A DNA stretch of 64,000 nucleotides, taken from Pelomonas sp047654785. GTDB lineage: Bacteria > Pseudomonadota > Gammaproteobacteria > Burkholderiales > Burkholderiaceae_C. Positions 1 to 8,261 of the stretch are shown piece after piece (position 1 is the stretch's first letter; every line of letters begins with the position of its first letter). The stretch covers positions 2,046,001 to 2,110,000 of the forward strand of contig NZ_JASGKQ010000003.1 of assembly GCF_047654785.1 (NCBI RefSeq). The letters run 5' to 3'. The position numbers were made by a program, and so were the translations under genes. The notes beneath the pieces were generated by a model that saw only the letters and a program-made list of their open reading frames with translations, was not told the origin of the DNA and did not search any database.

Positions 1-497
1 CGCCGAAGCTCACCATCGTCAACGCCGACGCCTTCGGCTGGCTGGAGCAGCACGCCGGGACCTTCGACGTCATCGTCATCGACTTCCCCGACCCGTCCAA
101 CTTCGCGCTCGGCAAGCTCTACACGGCCAGCTTCTACGAGCTGGTGGACCAGCACCTCGCGGCCTCCGGCTACGCGGTCGTGCAGACTACCTCGCCGCTG
201 GTGGCCCGGCGCAGCTTCTGGACCGTGGTGGCCACCGTCGAGTCCGTCGGGCTGACCGCCACGCCCTACCACGCCCACGTGCCGAGCTTCGGCGAATGGG
301 GCTTCGTGCTCGCGTCGCGCCGGCCGTTCCGCGCGCCCACGCAGTTCCCGCCCGGCCTGCGCTTCATCAACGCACAGACGCTGCCCACGCTGCTGGACTT
401 CCCGCCCGACATGGCGCGCGTGCCGGCCGAGGTGAACCGGCTGTCCAATCAGGTGCTGGTGCAGACCTTCGAAGAGGAATGGGGGAAGGTGCATTGA
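1..497 (+). CDS. Spermidine synthase-like aminopropyltransferase, 5' truncated
   Basis: The C-terminal about 165 residues of a polyamine aminopropyltransferase-like protein; the gene begins outside the window and is read here in frame 3. The visible part includes the core of the spermidine synthase methyltransferase-like fold: NADAFGWL, then DVIVIDFPDPSNF, which holds the Asp-Pro-Asp-Pro loop that binds the substrate amine, then a strand ending VVQTTSP. Family members normally transfer aminopropyl from decarboxylated S-adenosylmethionine. The PDP-containing tail followed directly by an FAD oxidoreductase resembles the long membrane-anchored versions, but the membrane part cannot be seen. Its stop overlaps the TTG start of the next gene by 3 bases, so the two are translationally coupled. 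A speD gene that would supply the aminopropyl donor lies just beyond, on the other strand. Confidence 0.85.
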   Translation, partial: PKLTIVNADAFGWLEQHAGTFDVIVIDFPDPSNFALGKLYTASFYELVDQHLAASGYAVVQTTSPLVARRSFWTVVATVESVGLTATPYHAHVPSFGEWGFVLASRRPFRAPTQFPPGLRFINAQTLPTLLDFPPDMARVPAEVNRLSNQVLVQTFEEEWGKVH

Positions 498-2050
498 GGC
501 GGCGCGAGTTGCTGCTGGCGGGACTGGCCGCCACGGGTTGCACGCCCGATGCCCCAGCGCTGCAAGGCGGCTGGGTCGGCACCCATCCCGAGCGCGGGCA
601 CCGGCTGCGCGGCGAACTGCCCCAGGCCAGCGGCCCGCTGAGGAAGACCGGCGTGCTCATCGTCGGCGGCGGCATCGCCGGGCTGGCCTGCGCGCGGGCG
701 CTGGCCCGGCGCGGCATCGACGACTTCGCGCTGCTCGACCTCGAAGACCAGCCCGGCGGCAACAGCCGCAGCCACGTCGTCGGCAGCGCGCCCTGCCCGC
801 TCGGCGCGCACTACCTGCCGCTGCCCGGCCCCGAGGCGCACGAGGTCAACGAACTGCTGCACGAACTGGGCCTCGCGCGCGAACAGGCCGGCCGCACGGT
901 CTGGGACGAGCGCTGGCTCTGCCACAGCCCGCAGGAGCGGCTGTTCATCGACGGCCCGAACGGCGGCTATTGGCATGACGGCCTGCTGCCGCCGCCCGAC
1001 GGCGCCGCGTCGCTGGCCCAGTACCGCCACTTCTCGGCCCTGGTCGCGCGGGCGCAGCGCGGGCTCGGCTTCGCCATGCCCAGTCACCGCACGCGCTGGA
1101 CGGCCGGCCATGCCGCGCTGGACGCGCAGCCCTTCGCCGCCTGGTTGGACGGCCAGGGCCTGAGCGACGCACGGCTGCGCTGGTACCTCGACTACTGCTG
1201 CCGCGACGACTACGGCGCGGACGCCACCACCGTCTCCGCCTGGGCCGGCCTGCACTACTTCGCCAGCCGCCACGGCTTCCACGCGCCGGGCGACGAAGCC
1301 GCCGAGCGCGAGCCGGTGCTGACCTGGCCCGAGGGCAACGGCTGGCTGTCGCAGCGCCTCGCCGAGCCGCTGCGGGAACGCATCCACACGGGCCGCACCG
1401 TGCTGCGCGTCACCGAGCAGCGCAGCGGCGTCGAGCTGCTGGCCTGGAACGAGGCCGCCGGCGCCCCCGAGCGCTGGGCCGCGCGCGCCGTCGTGATGGC
1501 CGCACCGCTGTTCGTGTCCGCGCGGCTGCTCACCGCGCCACCCGATGCGCTGCGCGCGCTGAAGCAGCGGCACGCGCCCTGGCTGACCGCCAGCCTGCTG
1601 CTGCGCGAGCCGCTGCTGACGCGCCCCGGCGCACCGCCGTCCTGGGACAACGTGCGCTACGGCTCGACGGCGCTGGGCTACGTCGATGCGCGCCACCAGT
1701 CGCTCGACCCGACACCGCGCCCGCCGCTGCTGACGGCCTATGTCGCGCTGCCCGCCGCACGGCGCGGCGAGCTGCTGGCGCGGCCCTGGCAGCACTGGGC
1801 GCGCATCGTCACCGCCGAGCTGGCCCAGACCCACCCCGACCTGCCGGCCAAGGTCGAGCGCATCGCGCTCTGCCGCTTCGGCCACGCGATGAGCATCCCG
1901 ACGCCCGGCCTGCGCGGCTCGGCCGAACTGGCCGCCCTGAACGCGCAGCGCGGCCGCGTCGTGTTCGCGCACGGCGACCTGGCGGGCTATTCAGTGTTTG
2001 AAGAGGCGTACACGGTCGGCGTCGAAGCGGCCGAGCGGCTCAGCCTTTGA
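494..2050 (+). CDS. FAD-dependent oxidoreductase with Tat-lipoprotein-like leader
   Basis: A 518-residue flavoprotein of the amine oxidase/NAD(P)-binding Rossmann type. The dinucleotide fold is at residues 53-70 (VLIVGGGIAGLACARAL), followed by an acidic strand end and a GGNS segment typical of amine-oxidase-like flavoproteins. The TTG start at 494 is preferred because it overlaps the upstream stop (TTGA) and gives a leader that makes sense: RRRELLLAG, then LAATGC with Cys16. This reads as a twin-arginine leader with a lipobox, so the protein is probably exported folded and lipid-anchored. The open frame continues upstream but would then overlap the aminopropyltransferase by 200 bases. Substrate unknown; linkage to the aminopropyltransferase and to speD suggests a polyamine-like amine, which is inference. 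Confidence 0.8.
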   Translation: MRRRELLLAGLAATGCTPDAPALQGGWVGTHPERGHRLRGELPQASGPLRKTGVLIVGGGIAGLACARALARRGIDDFALLDLEDQPGGNSRSHVVGSAPCPLGAHYLPLPGPEAHEVNELLHELGLAREQAGRTVWDERWLCHSPQERLFIDGPNGGYWHDGLLPPPDGAASLAQYRHFSALVARAQRGLGFAMPSHRTRWTAGHAALDAQPFAAWLDGQGLSDARLRWYLDYCCRDDYGADATTVSAWAGLHYFASRHGFHAPGDEAAEREPVLTWPEGNGWLSQRLAEPLRERIHTGRTVLRVTEQRSGVELLAWNEAAGAPERWAARAVVMAAPLFVSARLLTAPPDALRALKQRHAPWLTASLLLREPLLTRPGAPPSWDNVRYGSTALGYVDARHQSLDPTPRPPLLTAYVALPAARRGELLARPWQHWARIVTAELAQTHPDLPAKVERIALCRFGHAMSIPTPGLRGSAELAALNAQRGRVVFAHGDLAGYSVFEEAYTVGVEAAERLSL

Positions 2051-2068
2051 GGCGCGGCGCAGAGCCCG

Positions 2069-2148
2069 GTAGGTTGGAGTGAGCCTGCGAACCCCAACAT
2101 TCAGGCCGGCAGCATTCGTTGGGGTTCACGTTGTTCACCCCAACCTAC
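2069..2148. repeat. Long imperfect palindrome between convergent genes
   Basis: Two arms of about 30 bases, 2069-2098 and 2118-2148, pair with few mismatches around a 19-base loop. The arms begin GTAGGTTGG and end CCCCAAC. This resembles a dispersed palindrome seen in many proteobacterial genomes (GTAGGTTGGGGTGA type; from memory, not checked). It sits between the oxidoreductase stop (2050) and the speD stop (2145) and includes the last codon and stop of speD. It could act as a bidirectional terminator for the convergent pair. Confidence 0.75.
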
Positions 2149-2531
2149 TGCCTCGGCGTCGACGCAGCCGCGCGGGTCAAGCGTTGAACCGCCGCGTCAC
2201 ACGGCGCAAAGGCTTTCAGCAGAGCATCGAGCAGCGCCTCCGCGCGGGCGCTGTTGTCACTGCCGTAGTTGCAGACGTAGACGTCCAGCGTCACGCCGCC
2301 CAGTTCGGGCCACGTATGCACGGCGACGTGCGATTCGGCCAGCAGCACGACGCCGGTGATGCCGCTCTGTGCATCCTCGGGCGCGAAGCGGTGGAAGAGT
2401 TCGGCGACGCCGCTCAGGCCCGAGGCGGCGATGGCGTCGCGGCACAGCGCGGCGAGCGCGGCCGGGTCGGTCATCGGCGGCAGTGCCGGATCGACGCCGC
2501 TCAAGTCGGCCGTCAGGTGCAGGCCGTTCAT
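2145..2531 (-). CDS. speD: S-adenosylmethionine decarboxylase proenzyme
   Basis: A 128-residue SpeD/SpeH-type enzyme that makes decarboxylated SAM, the aminopropyl donor for spermidine synthesis. The self-cleavage site is visible as AESHVAVHTWPE: cleavage before Ser67 would leave a pyruvoyl group on the alpha chain, and the following His and the later Cys in VCNYG match the catalytic residues of the short class. The length is normal for the class (about 120-135). The gene converges on the aminopropyltransferase/oxidoreductase pair, so donor synthesis and transfer are encoded within 2.5 kb. The last codon and TAG stop lie inside a palindromic repeat arm. It shares strand with moaD but is separated from it by a 76-bp GC-rich repeat. 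Confidence 0.93.
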   Translation of the reverse strand: MNGLHLTADLSGVDPALPPMTDPAALAALCRDAIAASGLSGVAELFHRFAPEDAQSGITGVVLLAESHVAVHTWPELGGVTLDVYVCNYGSDNSARAEALLDALLKAFAPCDAAVQRLTRAAASTPRQ

Positions 2532-2601
2532 CCGCCGCCGGGCCGCCCCAAGGCGGATGACGCCCCCTCGGGGGGCAGCGAGCGCCAGCGAGCGTGGGGG
2601 C
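2532..2601. repeat. GC-rich palindromic spacer repeat, copy 1
   Basis: Fills the gap between moaD and speD. It contains GCCCCCTCGGGGGGC followed by GCGAGCGCCAGCGAGCG and a GTGGGGG end. Related spacers lie at 5512-5589 and 44741-44820; the three share a CCCCCT..AGGGGG hairpin, a GCGA-rich middle and a GTGGG tail. Confidence 0.6.
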
Positions 2602-2607
2602 TCATGG

Positions 2608-2865
2608 TCATCCGCCCGTCACTGGCGGGAAGAACGCCAGTTCGTCGCCGTCCGCCAGCACGGCCGATTCGGCGCACATCGTCTGGTTCAGCGCCGCCCG
2701 CACCGCACGGCCACGCGCCAGCGCGTCGGCGTGGCGCTCGTCGCGCGCCAGCAGCGCATCGCGCGCGGCGGCGACGGTGCTGCCTTCGGGCAAGCACAGC
2801 ACCCCCTCGTCGCCGAGCTTTTCGCGCAGCGACGCGAAGAAGCGCAGCTTGACCGTGATCGTCAT
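2608..2865 (-). CDS. moaD: Molybdopterin synthase sulfur carrier subunit MoaD
   Basis: An 85-residue ubiquitin-like protein ending PPVTGG. The C-terminal Gly-Gly is the site that is adenylated and thiocarboxylated before sulfur transfer to precursor Z in the MoaD-MoaE molybdopterin synthase. The N-terminal strand (ITVKLRFFASLRE) and the segment DGDELAFFPP are characteristic. Its ATG overlaps the stop of moeA by 4 bases, which implies coupled translation. The catalytic partner moaE is not in the window; downstream there is only a repeat and speD. Confidence 0.95.
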   Translation of the reverse strand: MTITVKLRFFASLREKLGDEGVLCLPEGSTVAAARDALLARDERHADALARGRAVRAALNQTMCAESAVLADGDELAFFPPVTGG

Positions 2866-4073
2866 GCCAGCAGTTCCGCGAACGGGAGGAAGCGCACCGC
2901 GTCACCCGCCTTGAAGGCTTGGCCGGCCGGGTTGTCGAGCAGGCCGTCGGCCCAGTAGGCCGAGGTCAGCACGCCGCTGCTCTGGTTGGCGAACAGCGCG
3001 AGGCCGCCGGCCTCGTCCAGGCGGACGCGCAGGAACTCGCGGCGCTTGTCGGGCCGGGGCCAGTCGAAGCCGGCCGCGAGCCGGTAGCCGCGCGGCGCGA
3101 GGCGGGTCGCACCTTGCAGCTTCAGCAGGAAGGGCCGAACCAGCACGAGAAAGGTCACGAGGCTGGACACCGGGTTGCCGGGCAGGCCGATGAAATGCGC
3201 TTCGCCGACACGTCCATACGCGAAGGGCTTGCCGGGCTTGATCGCGATGGCCCACAGGTCGAGCCGGCCCTCGGCCTGCACGGCGGGGCGCAGGTGGTCT
3301 TCCTCGCCGACGGAGACGCCGCCCGAGGTCAGGATCACGTCCGCCCGCGCGGCCGCCTCGCGCAGCGCGGCGCGGGTGGCGTCGAGGCGGTCGGGCACGA
3401 TGCCGAGGTCGATGACCTCGCAGCCCAGCCCTTCGAGCAGCGCGCGCAGCGTGAAGCGGTTGGAGTTGTAGATCGCGCCGGGCGGCAGCGGCTCGCCGGG
3501 CATCACCAGTTCGTCGCCGGTCGAGAAGACGGCGACGCGCGGGCGGCGCGCGACGCTCAACTGCGCCGCGCCGGCCGTGGCCGCGAGGCCCAGCGCGATG
3601 GCGTCCAGCCGCGTGCCGGCCGGCAGCACGGTCTGGCCGACCTTCAGGTCCTCGCCGCGCAGGCGCACATGCTGGCCGCGCGTGACGGGCTGGGTCACGC
3701 GCAAGCGGCCGTCGTCCGCCAGCTCGGCGAACTCCTGCATGACGACCGTGTCCGCGCCCGCCGGCAGTTGCGCGCCGGTGAAGATGCGCGCGGCCTCGCC
3801 GGACGGCAGCGCGCCGGGAACCTGGCCGGCCGGGATGCGTTGCGTCACTGGCAATGGGGCCGCGGCGTCCGCGGCGCGCAGCGCGTAGCCGTCCATCGCC
3901 GAGTTGTCGGCGGGCGGCACGTCCAGCGGCGAGATCAGGTCGGCGGCCAGCACGCGGCCGCGCGCGGCGGCGGTGGGCAGCGTCTCCGTGCCCGCCAGCG
4001 GCGCGGCCTGAGCCAGCAGCGTGGCCAGCGCGTCGTCGAGGGCGATCAGCGGCTTGCGCGGGGCGTCAGACAT
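2862..4073 (-). CDS. moeA: Molybdopterin molybdotransferase MoeA
   Basis: A 403-residue MoeA, which inserts molybdate into adenylated molybdopterin in the cytoplasm. Recognisable segments are DNSAMDGYALR near residue 60, FSTGDEL, TSGGVSVGEEDHL and GLPGNPVSSLVTF in the MoCF domain, followed by the C-terminal beta domain (domain IV). Length is normal for the family. It lies between thrC (8-base overlap with its 3' end) and moaD (4-base overlap), so it is part of one transcription unit with amino-acid genes. The thrC-moeA-moaD order is common in Burkholderiales. Confidence 0.95.
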   Translation of the reverse strand: MSDAPRKPLIALDDALATLLAQAAPLAGTETLPTAAARGRVLAADLISPLDVPPADNSAMDGYALRAADAAAPLPVTQRIPAGQVPGALPSGEAARIFTGAQLPAGADTVVMQEFAELADDGRLRVTQPVTRGQHVRLRGEDLKVGQTVLPAGTRLDAIALGLAATAGAAQLSVARRPRVAVFSTGDELVMPGEPLPPGAIYNSNRFTLRALLEGLGCEVIDLGIVPDRLDATRAALREAAARADVILTSGGVSVGEEDHLRPAVQAEGRLDLWAIAIKPGKPFAYGRVGEAHFIGLPGNPVSSLVTFLVLVRPFLLKLQGATRLAPRGYRLAAGFDWPRPDKRREFLRVRLDEAGGLALFANQSSGVLTSAYWADGLLDNPAGQAFKAGDAVRFLPFAELLA

Positions 4074-5457
4074 GGGCGTGGATGTAGGTCTTCACCTGGG
4101 CCACGTCGGCCGGCATGACCTTCACGCGCTTGGGCAATTGCTCGATGCCTTCGAGGCCGGCCGGGCGTGGCGGCTCGCTGCCGAGCGCCTCGACGATGGT
4201 CGCGGCGAACTTGGCGGGCAGCGCGGTTTCCAGCACCAGCATGGTTTCGCCGGGCGCGCGCAGGTCGAGCGCGACCTTGAGGCCGTCGGCCGTGTGCGGG
4301 TCGATGACGACGCCGTACTCGGCGTGGCAGCGGCGGATGGTCGCCACGCGGTCGGCGTGCGTGCTGCGGCCGGACGCGAAGCCGAAGCCGGCGATGCGGG
4401 CCTGCTCGTCCGCCGTCAGCTCAAAGGCCGGCGACGAGAACAGCTGCCGCACGCGCGCGCCGTCGCGGCCGAGCAGGTCGAACACGAAGCGCTCGAAGTT
4501 GCTGGCCTTGGAGATGTCCATCGACGGGCTGGAGGTCTCGTGCGTGTCCGCCGTGCCGCGCGGGCGGTAGGCACCGGTGCGGAAGAACTCGTCGAGCACG
4601 TCGTTCTCGTTGGTGGCGACGACGAGGCGGGCGATGGGCAGGCCCATCATGCGCGCGACGTGGCCGGCGCAGACGTTGCCGAAATTGCCTGACGGGACGG
4701 TGAAGCTGACCTTCTGGTCATTGGTCTTCGTCGCCTGGAAGTAGCCGGCGAAGTAGTAGACGACCTGGGCCAGCAGCCGCGCCCAGTTGATCGAGTTGAC
4801 GGTGCCGATGCGGTGCTCGCGCTTGAACGCGAGGTCGTTGGAGACGGCCTTGACGATGTCCTGGCAGTCGTCGAACACGCCCTCGATGGCGAGGTTGTGG
4901 ATGTTGGCGTCCTGCAGGCTGAACATCTGCGCCTGCTGGAAGGGGCTCATGCGGCCGTGCGGGCTCAGCATGAAGACGCGCACGCCCTGCTTGCCGCGCA
5001 TCGCGTATTCGGCGGCGCTGCCGGTGTCGCCCGAGGTCGCGCCGAGGATGTTCAGCGTCTCGCCGCGCCGGCCGAGTTCGTACTCGAACAGCGCGCCGAG
5101 CAGCTGCATCGCCATGTCCTTGAAGGCCAGCGTCGGGCCGTTGGACAGGCCCTCCAGCGCGAGGCCGTCGCCGAGCCAGGTCAGTGGGGTGATTTCCGGC
5201 GTGCCGAAGATTTCCGGCGTGTAGACCTTGCGCGTGATCGCGCGCAGGTCGTCAGCAGGGATGTCGTCGATGTAGAGCGACAGGATCTCGAACGCGAGGT
5301 CGGCATAGGCCAGGCCGCGCCAGCGCGCGAGCGTCGCTGCATCGACCTGCGGGTAGGTCTTGGGCAGGTAGAGGCCGCCGTCCGGCGCCAAGCCTTCGAG
5401 CAGGATGTCGGAGAAGCCGCGCTCGGTCTGGTCGCCGCGGGTTGAGACGTACTTCAT
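4066..5457 (-). CDS. thrC: Threonine synthase
   Basis: A 463-residue PLP enzyme converting O-phosphohomoserine to threonine. The ATG at 5457 gives MKYVSTRGD, the standard N-terminus of the long (type I) threonine synthases; the open frame extends further upstream but that part has no family similarity. The PLP lysine lies in TLAFKDMAMQ and the phosphate-binding loop in GATSGDTGSAA. It follows hom after a 133-bp gap holding a palindromic repeat, so the aspartate-to-threonine branch (hom, thrC) is grouped here without thrB. Confidence 0.95.
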   Translation of the reverse strand: MKYVSTRGDQTERGFSDILLEGLAPDGGLYLPKTYPQVDAATLARWRGLAYADLAFEILSLYIDDIPADDLRAITRKVYTPEIFGTPEITPLTWLGDGLALEGLSNGPTLAFKDMAMQLLGALFEYELGRRGETLNILGATSGDTGSAAEYAMRGKQGVRVFMLSPHGRMSPFQQAQMFSLQDANIHNLAIEGVFDDCQDIVKAVSNDLAFKREHRIGTVNSINWARLLAQVVYYFAGYFQATKTNDQKVSFTVPSGNFGNVCAGHVARMMGLPIARLVVATNENDVLDEFFRTGAYRPRGTADTHETSSPSMDISKASNFERFVFDLLGRDGARVRQLFSSPAFELTADEQARIAGFGFASGRSTHADRVATIRRCHAEYGVVIDPHTADGLKVALDLRAPGETMLVLETALPAKFAATIVEALGSEPPRPAGLEGIEQLPKRVKVMPADVAQVKTYIHAHV

Positions 5458-5511
5458 AGAGCTTTCACCGCAAACGATCCATCTGCGGCGCTGAACGATT
5501 TGATCGAGCGG

Positions 5512-5589
5512 CTGCCGTGGCACCGGCTTTGCCGGGCCACTGGCAGCGCCCCCTTGAGGGGGAGGCGCGAAGCGCTTCGGGAGTGGGCC
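5512..5589. repeat. GC-rich palindromic spacer repeat, copy 2
   Basis: Lies between hom and thrC and abuts the hom stop. It includes GGCTTTGCCGGGCCACTGG, then GCGCCCCCTTGAGGGGG, then GCGCGAAGCGCTTCGGGAG. It is very close to the copy at 44741-44820 in order and spacing of its parts. The CCCCCTTGAGGGGG core folds as a tight hairpin. Confidence 0.7.
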
Positions 5590-5590
5590 A

Positions 5591-6910
5591 TCACGCGAGT
5601 TCTTCCTTGCGGATGCGCACGATGGGCGCGAGCACGGTCGGCAGCGCCTGCATCTTGGCGAGTGCCGCGTTCATGCGGCCTTCCACGGTGTCGTGGGTCA
5701 GGATGATGAGGTCGGTCTGGCGCTCGCCGTCCGCCGACTCGCGTTGCAGCACCGCGTCGATGGAGATGTCGTGCTCGGCCAGCGTCGTCGTGATGCGCGA
5801 CAGCACGCCGGGCTGGTCGGCCACGACCAGGCGCAGGTAGAAGGCGGTCTGCACGTCGGCCATGGGCAGCACCGGCGTGTCGCTGATCGCGTCGGGCTGG
5901 AAGGCCAGGTGGGGCACGCGGTGGCCAGGGTCGGCGGTGGCGAGGCGGGCCACGTCCACCAGGTCGGCGACGACGGCGGAGGCCGTCGGCTCGGCGCCCG
6001 CGCCCTTGCCGTAGTAGAGCGTCGTGCCCACCGCGTCGGCCTGCACGACGACGGCGTTCATCGCGCCCTCGACGTTGGCGATCAACCGGCTGGCCGGGAT
6101 CAGCGTCGGGTGCACGCGCAGCTCGATGCCGTGCTCGCGGCGGCGCGTGATGCCCAGCAGCTTGATGCGGTAACCCAGCTGCTCGGCGTAGCGGATGTCG
6201 GTGGCCTGGAGCGCGCTGATGCCCTCGACGTGCGCCTTGTCGAACTGCACCGGCACGCCGAAGGCGATCGCGCTCATGATGGTGAGCTTGTGGGCGGCGT
6301 CCACGCCCTCGATGTCGAAGGTCGGGTCGGCCTCGGCATAGCCCAGGCGCTGGGCCTCCTTCAGCACGGTGACGAAGTCCAGGCCCTTGCCGCGCATCTC
6401 GGAGAGGATGAAGTTGGTCGTGCCGTTGATGATGCCGGCGATCCACTCGATGCGGTTGGCCGTCAGGCCCTCGCGCAGCGCCTTGATGATGGGGATGCCG
6501 CCCGCCACGGCCGCCTCGAACGCGACGGTGACGCCCCGCTCGCGCGCCGCCTCGAAGATTTCCGTGCCGTGCAGCGCCAGCAGCGCCTTGTTCGCGGTGA
6601 CGACGTGCTTGCCGTTGGCGATGGCGCGCAGCACCAGCGTGCGCGCGGGCTCGATGCCGCCGATCAGCTCGACGACGACGTCCAGCGCCGGGTCGTCCAC
6701 GAGCTGCTGCGGGTCGGCGACGCAGCGCACGCCGTCGCCGACGACGGCCTGGTAGGCCGCCGCGCGCGCGGCATTACGGGCCGCCACCATCACCACCTCG
6801 ATGCCCCGGCCGGCGCGGCCGCGGATCTCGGCCTGGTTGCGCTGCAGGACGTGGAAGGTGCCGGCGCCGACGGTGCCGAGGCCGATCAGGCCGACTTGGA
6901 TGGGTTTCAT
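5591..6910 (-). CDS. hom: Homoserine dehydrogenase
   Basis: A 439-residue NAD(P)-dependent homoserine dehydrogenase reducing aspartate semialdehyde to homoserine. It has the N-terminal nucleotide fold (GLIGLGTVGAGT, residues 8-19), the catalytic domain with INGTTNFILSEM and the YAEADPTFDIEG motif, and a C-terminal ACT domain from about residue 355 (LRLVVADQPGVLSRI) expected to mediate feedback inhibition by threonine. The length fits the monofunctional ACT-containing class. It starts 11 bp after the alaA stop and is clearly co-transcribed with it. Confidence 0.96.
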   Translation of the reverse strand: MKPIQVGLIGLGTVGAGTFHVLQRNQAEIRGRAGRGIEVVMVAARNAARAAAYQAVVGDGVRCVADPQQLVDDPALDVVVELIGGIEPARTLVLRAIANGKHVVTANKALLALHGTEIFEAARERGVTVAFEAAVAGGIPIIKALREGLTANRIEWIAGIINGTTNFILSEMRGKGLDFVTVLKEAQRLGYAEADPTFDIEGVDAAHKLTIMSAIAFGVPVQFDKAHVEGISALQATDIRYAEQLGYRIKLLGITRRREHGIELRVHPTLIPASRLIANVEGAMNAVVVQADAVGTTLYYGKGAGAEPTASAVVADLVDVARLATADPGHRVPHLAFQPDAISDTPVLPMADVQTAFYLRLVVADQPGVLSRITTTLAEHDISIDAVLQRESADGERQTDLIILTHDTVEGRMNAALAKMQALPTVLAPIVRIRKEELA

Positions 6911-6920
6911 ACGCGGGGAC

Positions 6921-8147
6921 TCAGGAGGAAACGCGCCGGCGGTAGCCGGCCAGGAAACGGTCGATGCGGCCCACGGCTTCGCGCAGGTCGTCCACGTTGG
7001 GCAGGAAGACGAGGCGGAAGTGGTCGTGCTCGGGCCAGTTGAAGCCGGTGCCCTGCACGATCAGCACCTTCTCCTCGGCCAGCAGCTCGTAGGCGAACTG
7101 CTGGTCGTCGGTGATCGGGTAGACCTTGGGGTCCAGGCGCGGGAACATGTAGAGCGCCGCCTTCGGCTTGACGACGCTGACGCCGGGGATCTGCGTCAGC
7201 AGCTCGTAGGCCAGGTCGCGCTGGCGGGCCAGGCGGCCGGTGGGCGCGACCAGGTCGTTGATGCTCTGGTAGCCGCCCAGCGCGGTCTGGATGGCGAGCT
7301 GGCCCGGCGTGTTCGCGCACAGCCGCAGCGAGGCCAGCATGTTCAGGCCCTCGATGTAGTCGCGGGCGTGGCGCTTCTCACCGCTGACCACCATCCAGCC
7401 GGCGCGGTAGCCGCAGGAGCGGTAGTTCTTGGACAGGCCGTTGAAGGTGACGAACAGCACGTCGTCGGCCAGCGAGGCCATGCTGGTGTGCGTCGCGCCG
7501 TCGTACAGCACCTTGTCGTAGATCTCGTCGGCGAAGACGATGAGCTGGTGGCGCCGCGCCAGCTCGATCAGCCCCAGCAGCAGGTCGTCGGGGTAGAGCG
7601 CGCCGGTCGGGTTGTTCGGGTTGCAGACCATGATGGCGCGGGTGCGCGGCGTGATCTTGGCGGCGATGTCATCCAGGTCGGGCAGCCAGCCGGCGCCCTC
7701 GTCGCAGCGGTAGTGCACCGGGCGGCCGCCGGACAGGCCGACGACGGCGGTGTAGAGCGGGAAGTCCGGCGCCGGGATCAGGATCTCGTCGCCGTCGTTG
7801 ACCAGCGCGTTGATCGCCATCTGGATCAGCTCGGACGCGCCGTTGCCCAGGTACACGTCGTCCACCGTGACGCCCCGGATGCCCTTCTGCTGCGTGTAGT
7901 GCACCACCGCCTTGCGCGGCGCGAACAGGCCCTTGCTGTCGGTGTAGCCGCCGGCGTCGGCAAGGTTGCGGATCATGTCCTGCACGATCTCGTCCGGCGG
8001 CGTCAGGCCGAACACCGCCGTGTTGCCGATGTTCAGCTTGATGATCTTCTGGCCCTCTTCCTCCATCTGCCGGGCCTTGTCCAGCACCGGGCCGCGGATG
8101 TCGTAGCTGACGCTGGCGAGCTTGCTGGATTTGGCGATGGGTTTCAC
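6921..8147 (-). CDS. alaA: Alanine aminotransferase, AlaA type
   Basis: A 408-residue class I/II aminotransferase that closely resembles E. coli AlaA over its whole length: SSKLASVSYDIRGPVLDKA at the N-terminus, KLNIGNTAVFG, the NPNNPTGA motif, FADEIYDKVLYD, and the PLP lysine in FNGLSKNYRS. The expected reaction is glutamate plus pyruvate to alanine plus 2-oxoglutarate. It is the first gene of the run alaA-hom-thrC-moeA-moaD. Just upstream lies a short hairpin (CTGCAC 8153-8158 with GTGCAG 8174-8179) in the divergent promoter region shared with the next gene. Confidence 0.92.
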   Translation of the reverse strand: MKPIAKSSKLASVSYDIRGPVLDKARQMEEEGQKIIKLNIGNTAVFGLTPPDEIVQDMIRNLADAGGYTDSKGLFAPRKAVVHYTQQKGIRGVTVDDVYLGNGASELIQMAINALVNDGDEILIPAPDFPLYTAVVGLSGGRPVHYRCDEGAGWLPDLDDIAAKITPRTRAIMVCNPNNPTGALYPDDLLLGLIELARRHQLIVFADEIYDKVLYDGATHTSMASLADDVLFVTFNGLSKNYRSCGYRAGWMVVSGEKRHARDYIEGLNMLASLRLCANTPGQLAIQTALGGYQSINDLVAPTGRLARQRDLAYELLTQIPGVSVVKPKAALYMFPRLDPKVYPITDDQQFAYELLAEEKVLIVQGTGFNWPEHDHFRLVFLPNVDDLREAVGRIDRFLAGYRRRVSS

Positions 8148-8261
8148 GGTTGCTGCACTGCAAAAAGGGGACCGTGCAGTTTAAGCAGGTGCCGGGCGCG
8201 AAGGCCGTTGTGCGCGACACTCGCGCCCCGGCCCTCCCGCCCCCTCTCGCCCCCGTTCCCC

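Noticed and set aside
449..1972. Minus-strand open frame opposite the oxidoreductase
   Set aside because: Same kind of GC-driven shadow; no ribosome binding site or domain.
8153..8179. Riboswitch or attenuator upstream of alaA
   Set aside because: Only a 6-bp stem with a 15-base loop; no recognisable riboswitch core or leader peptide.
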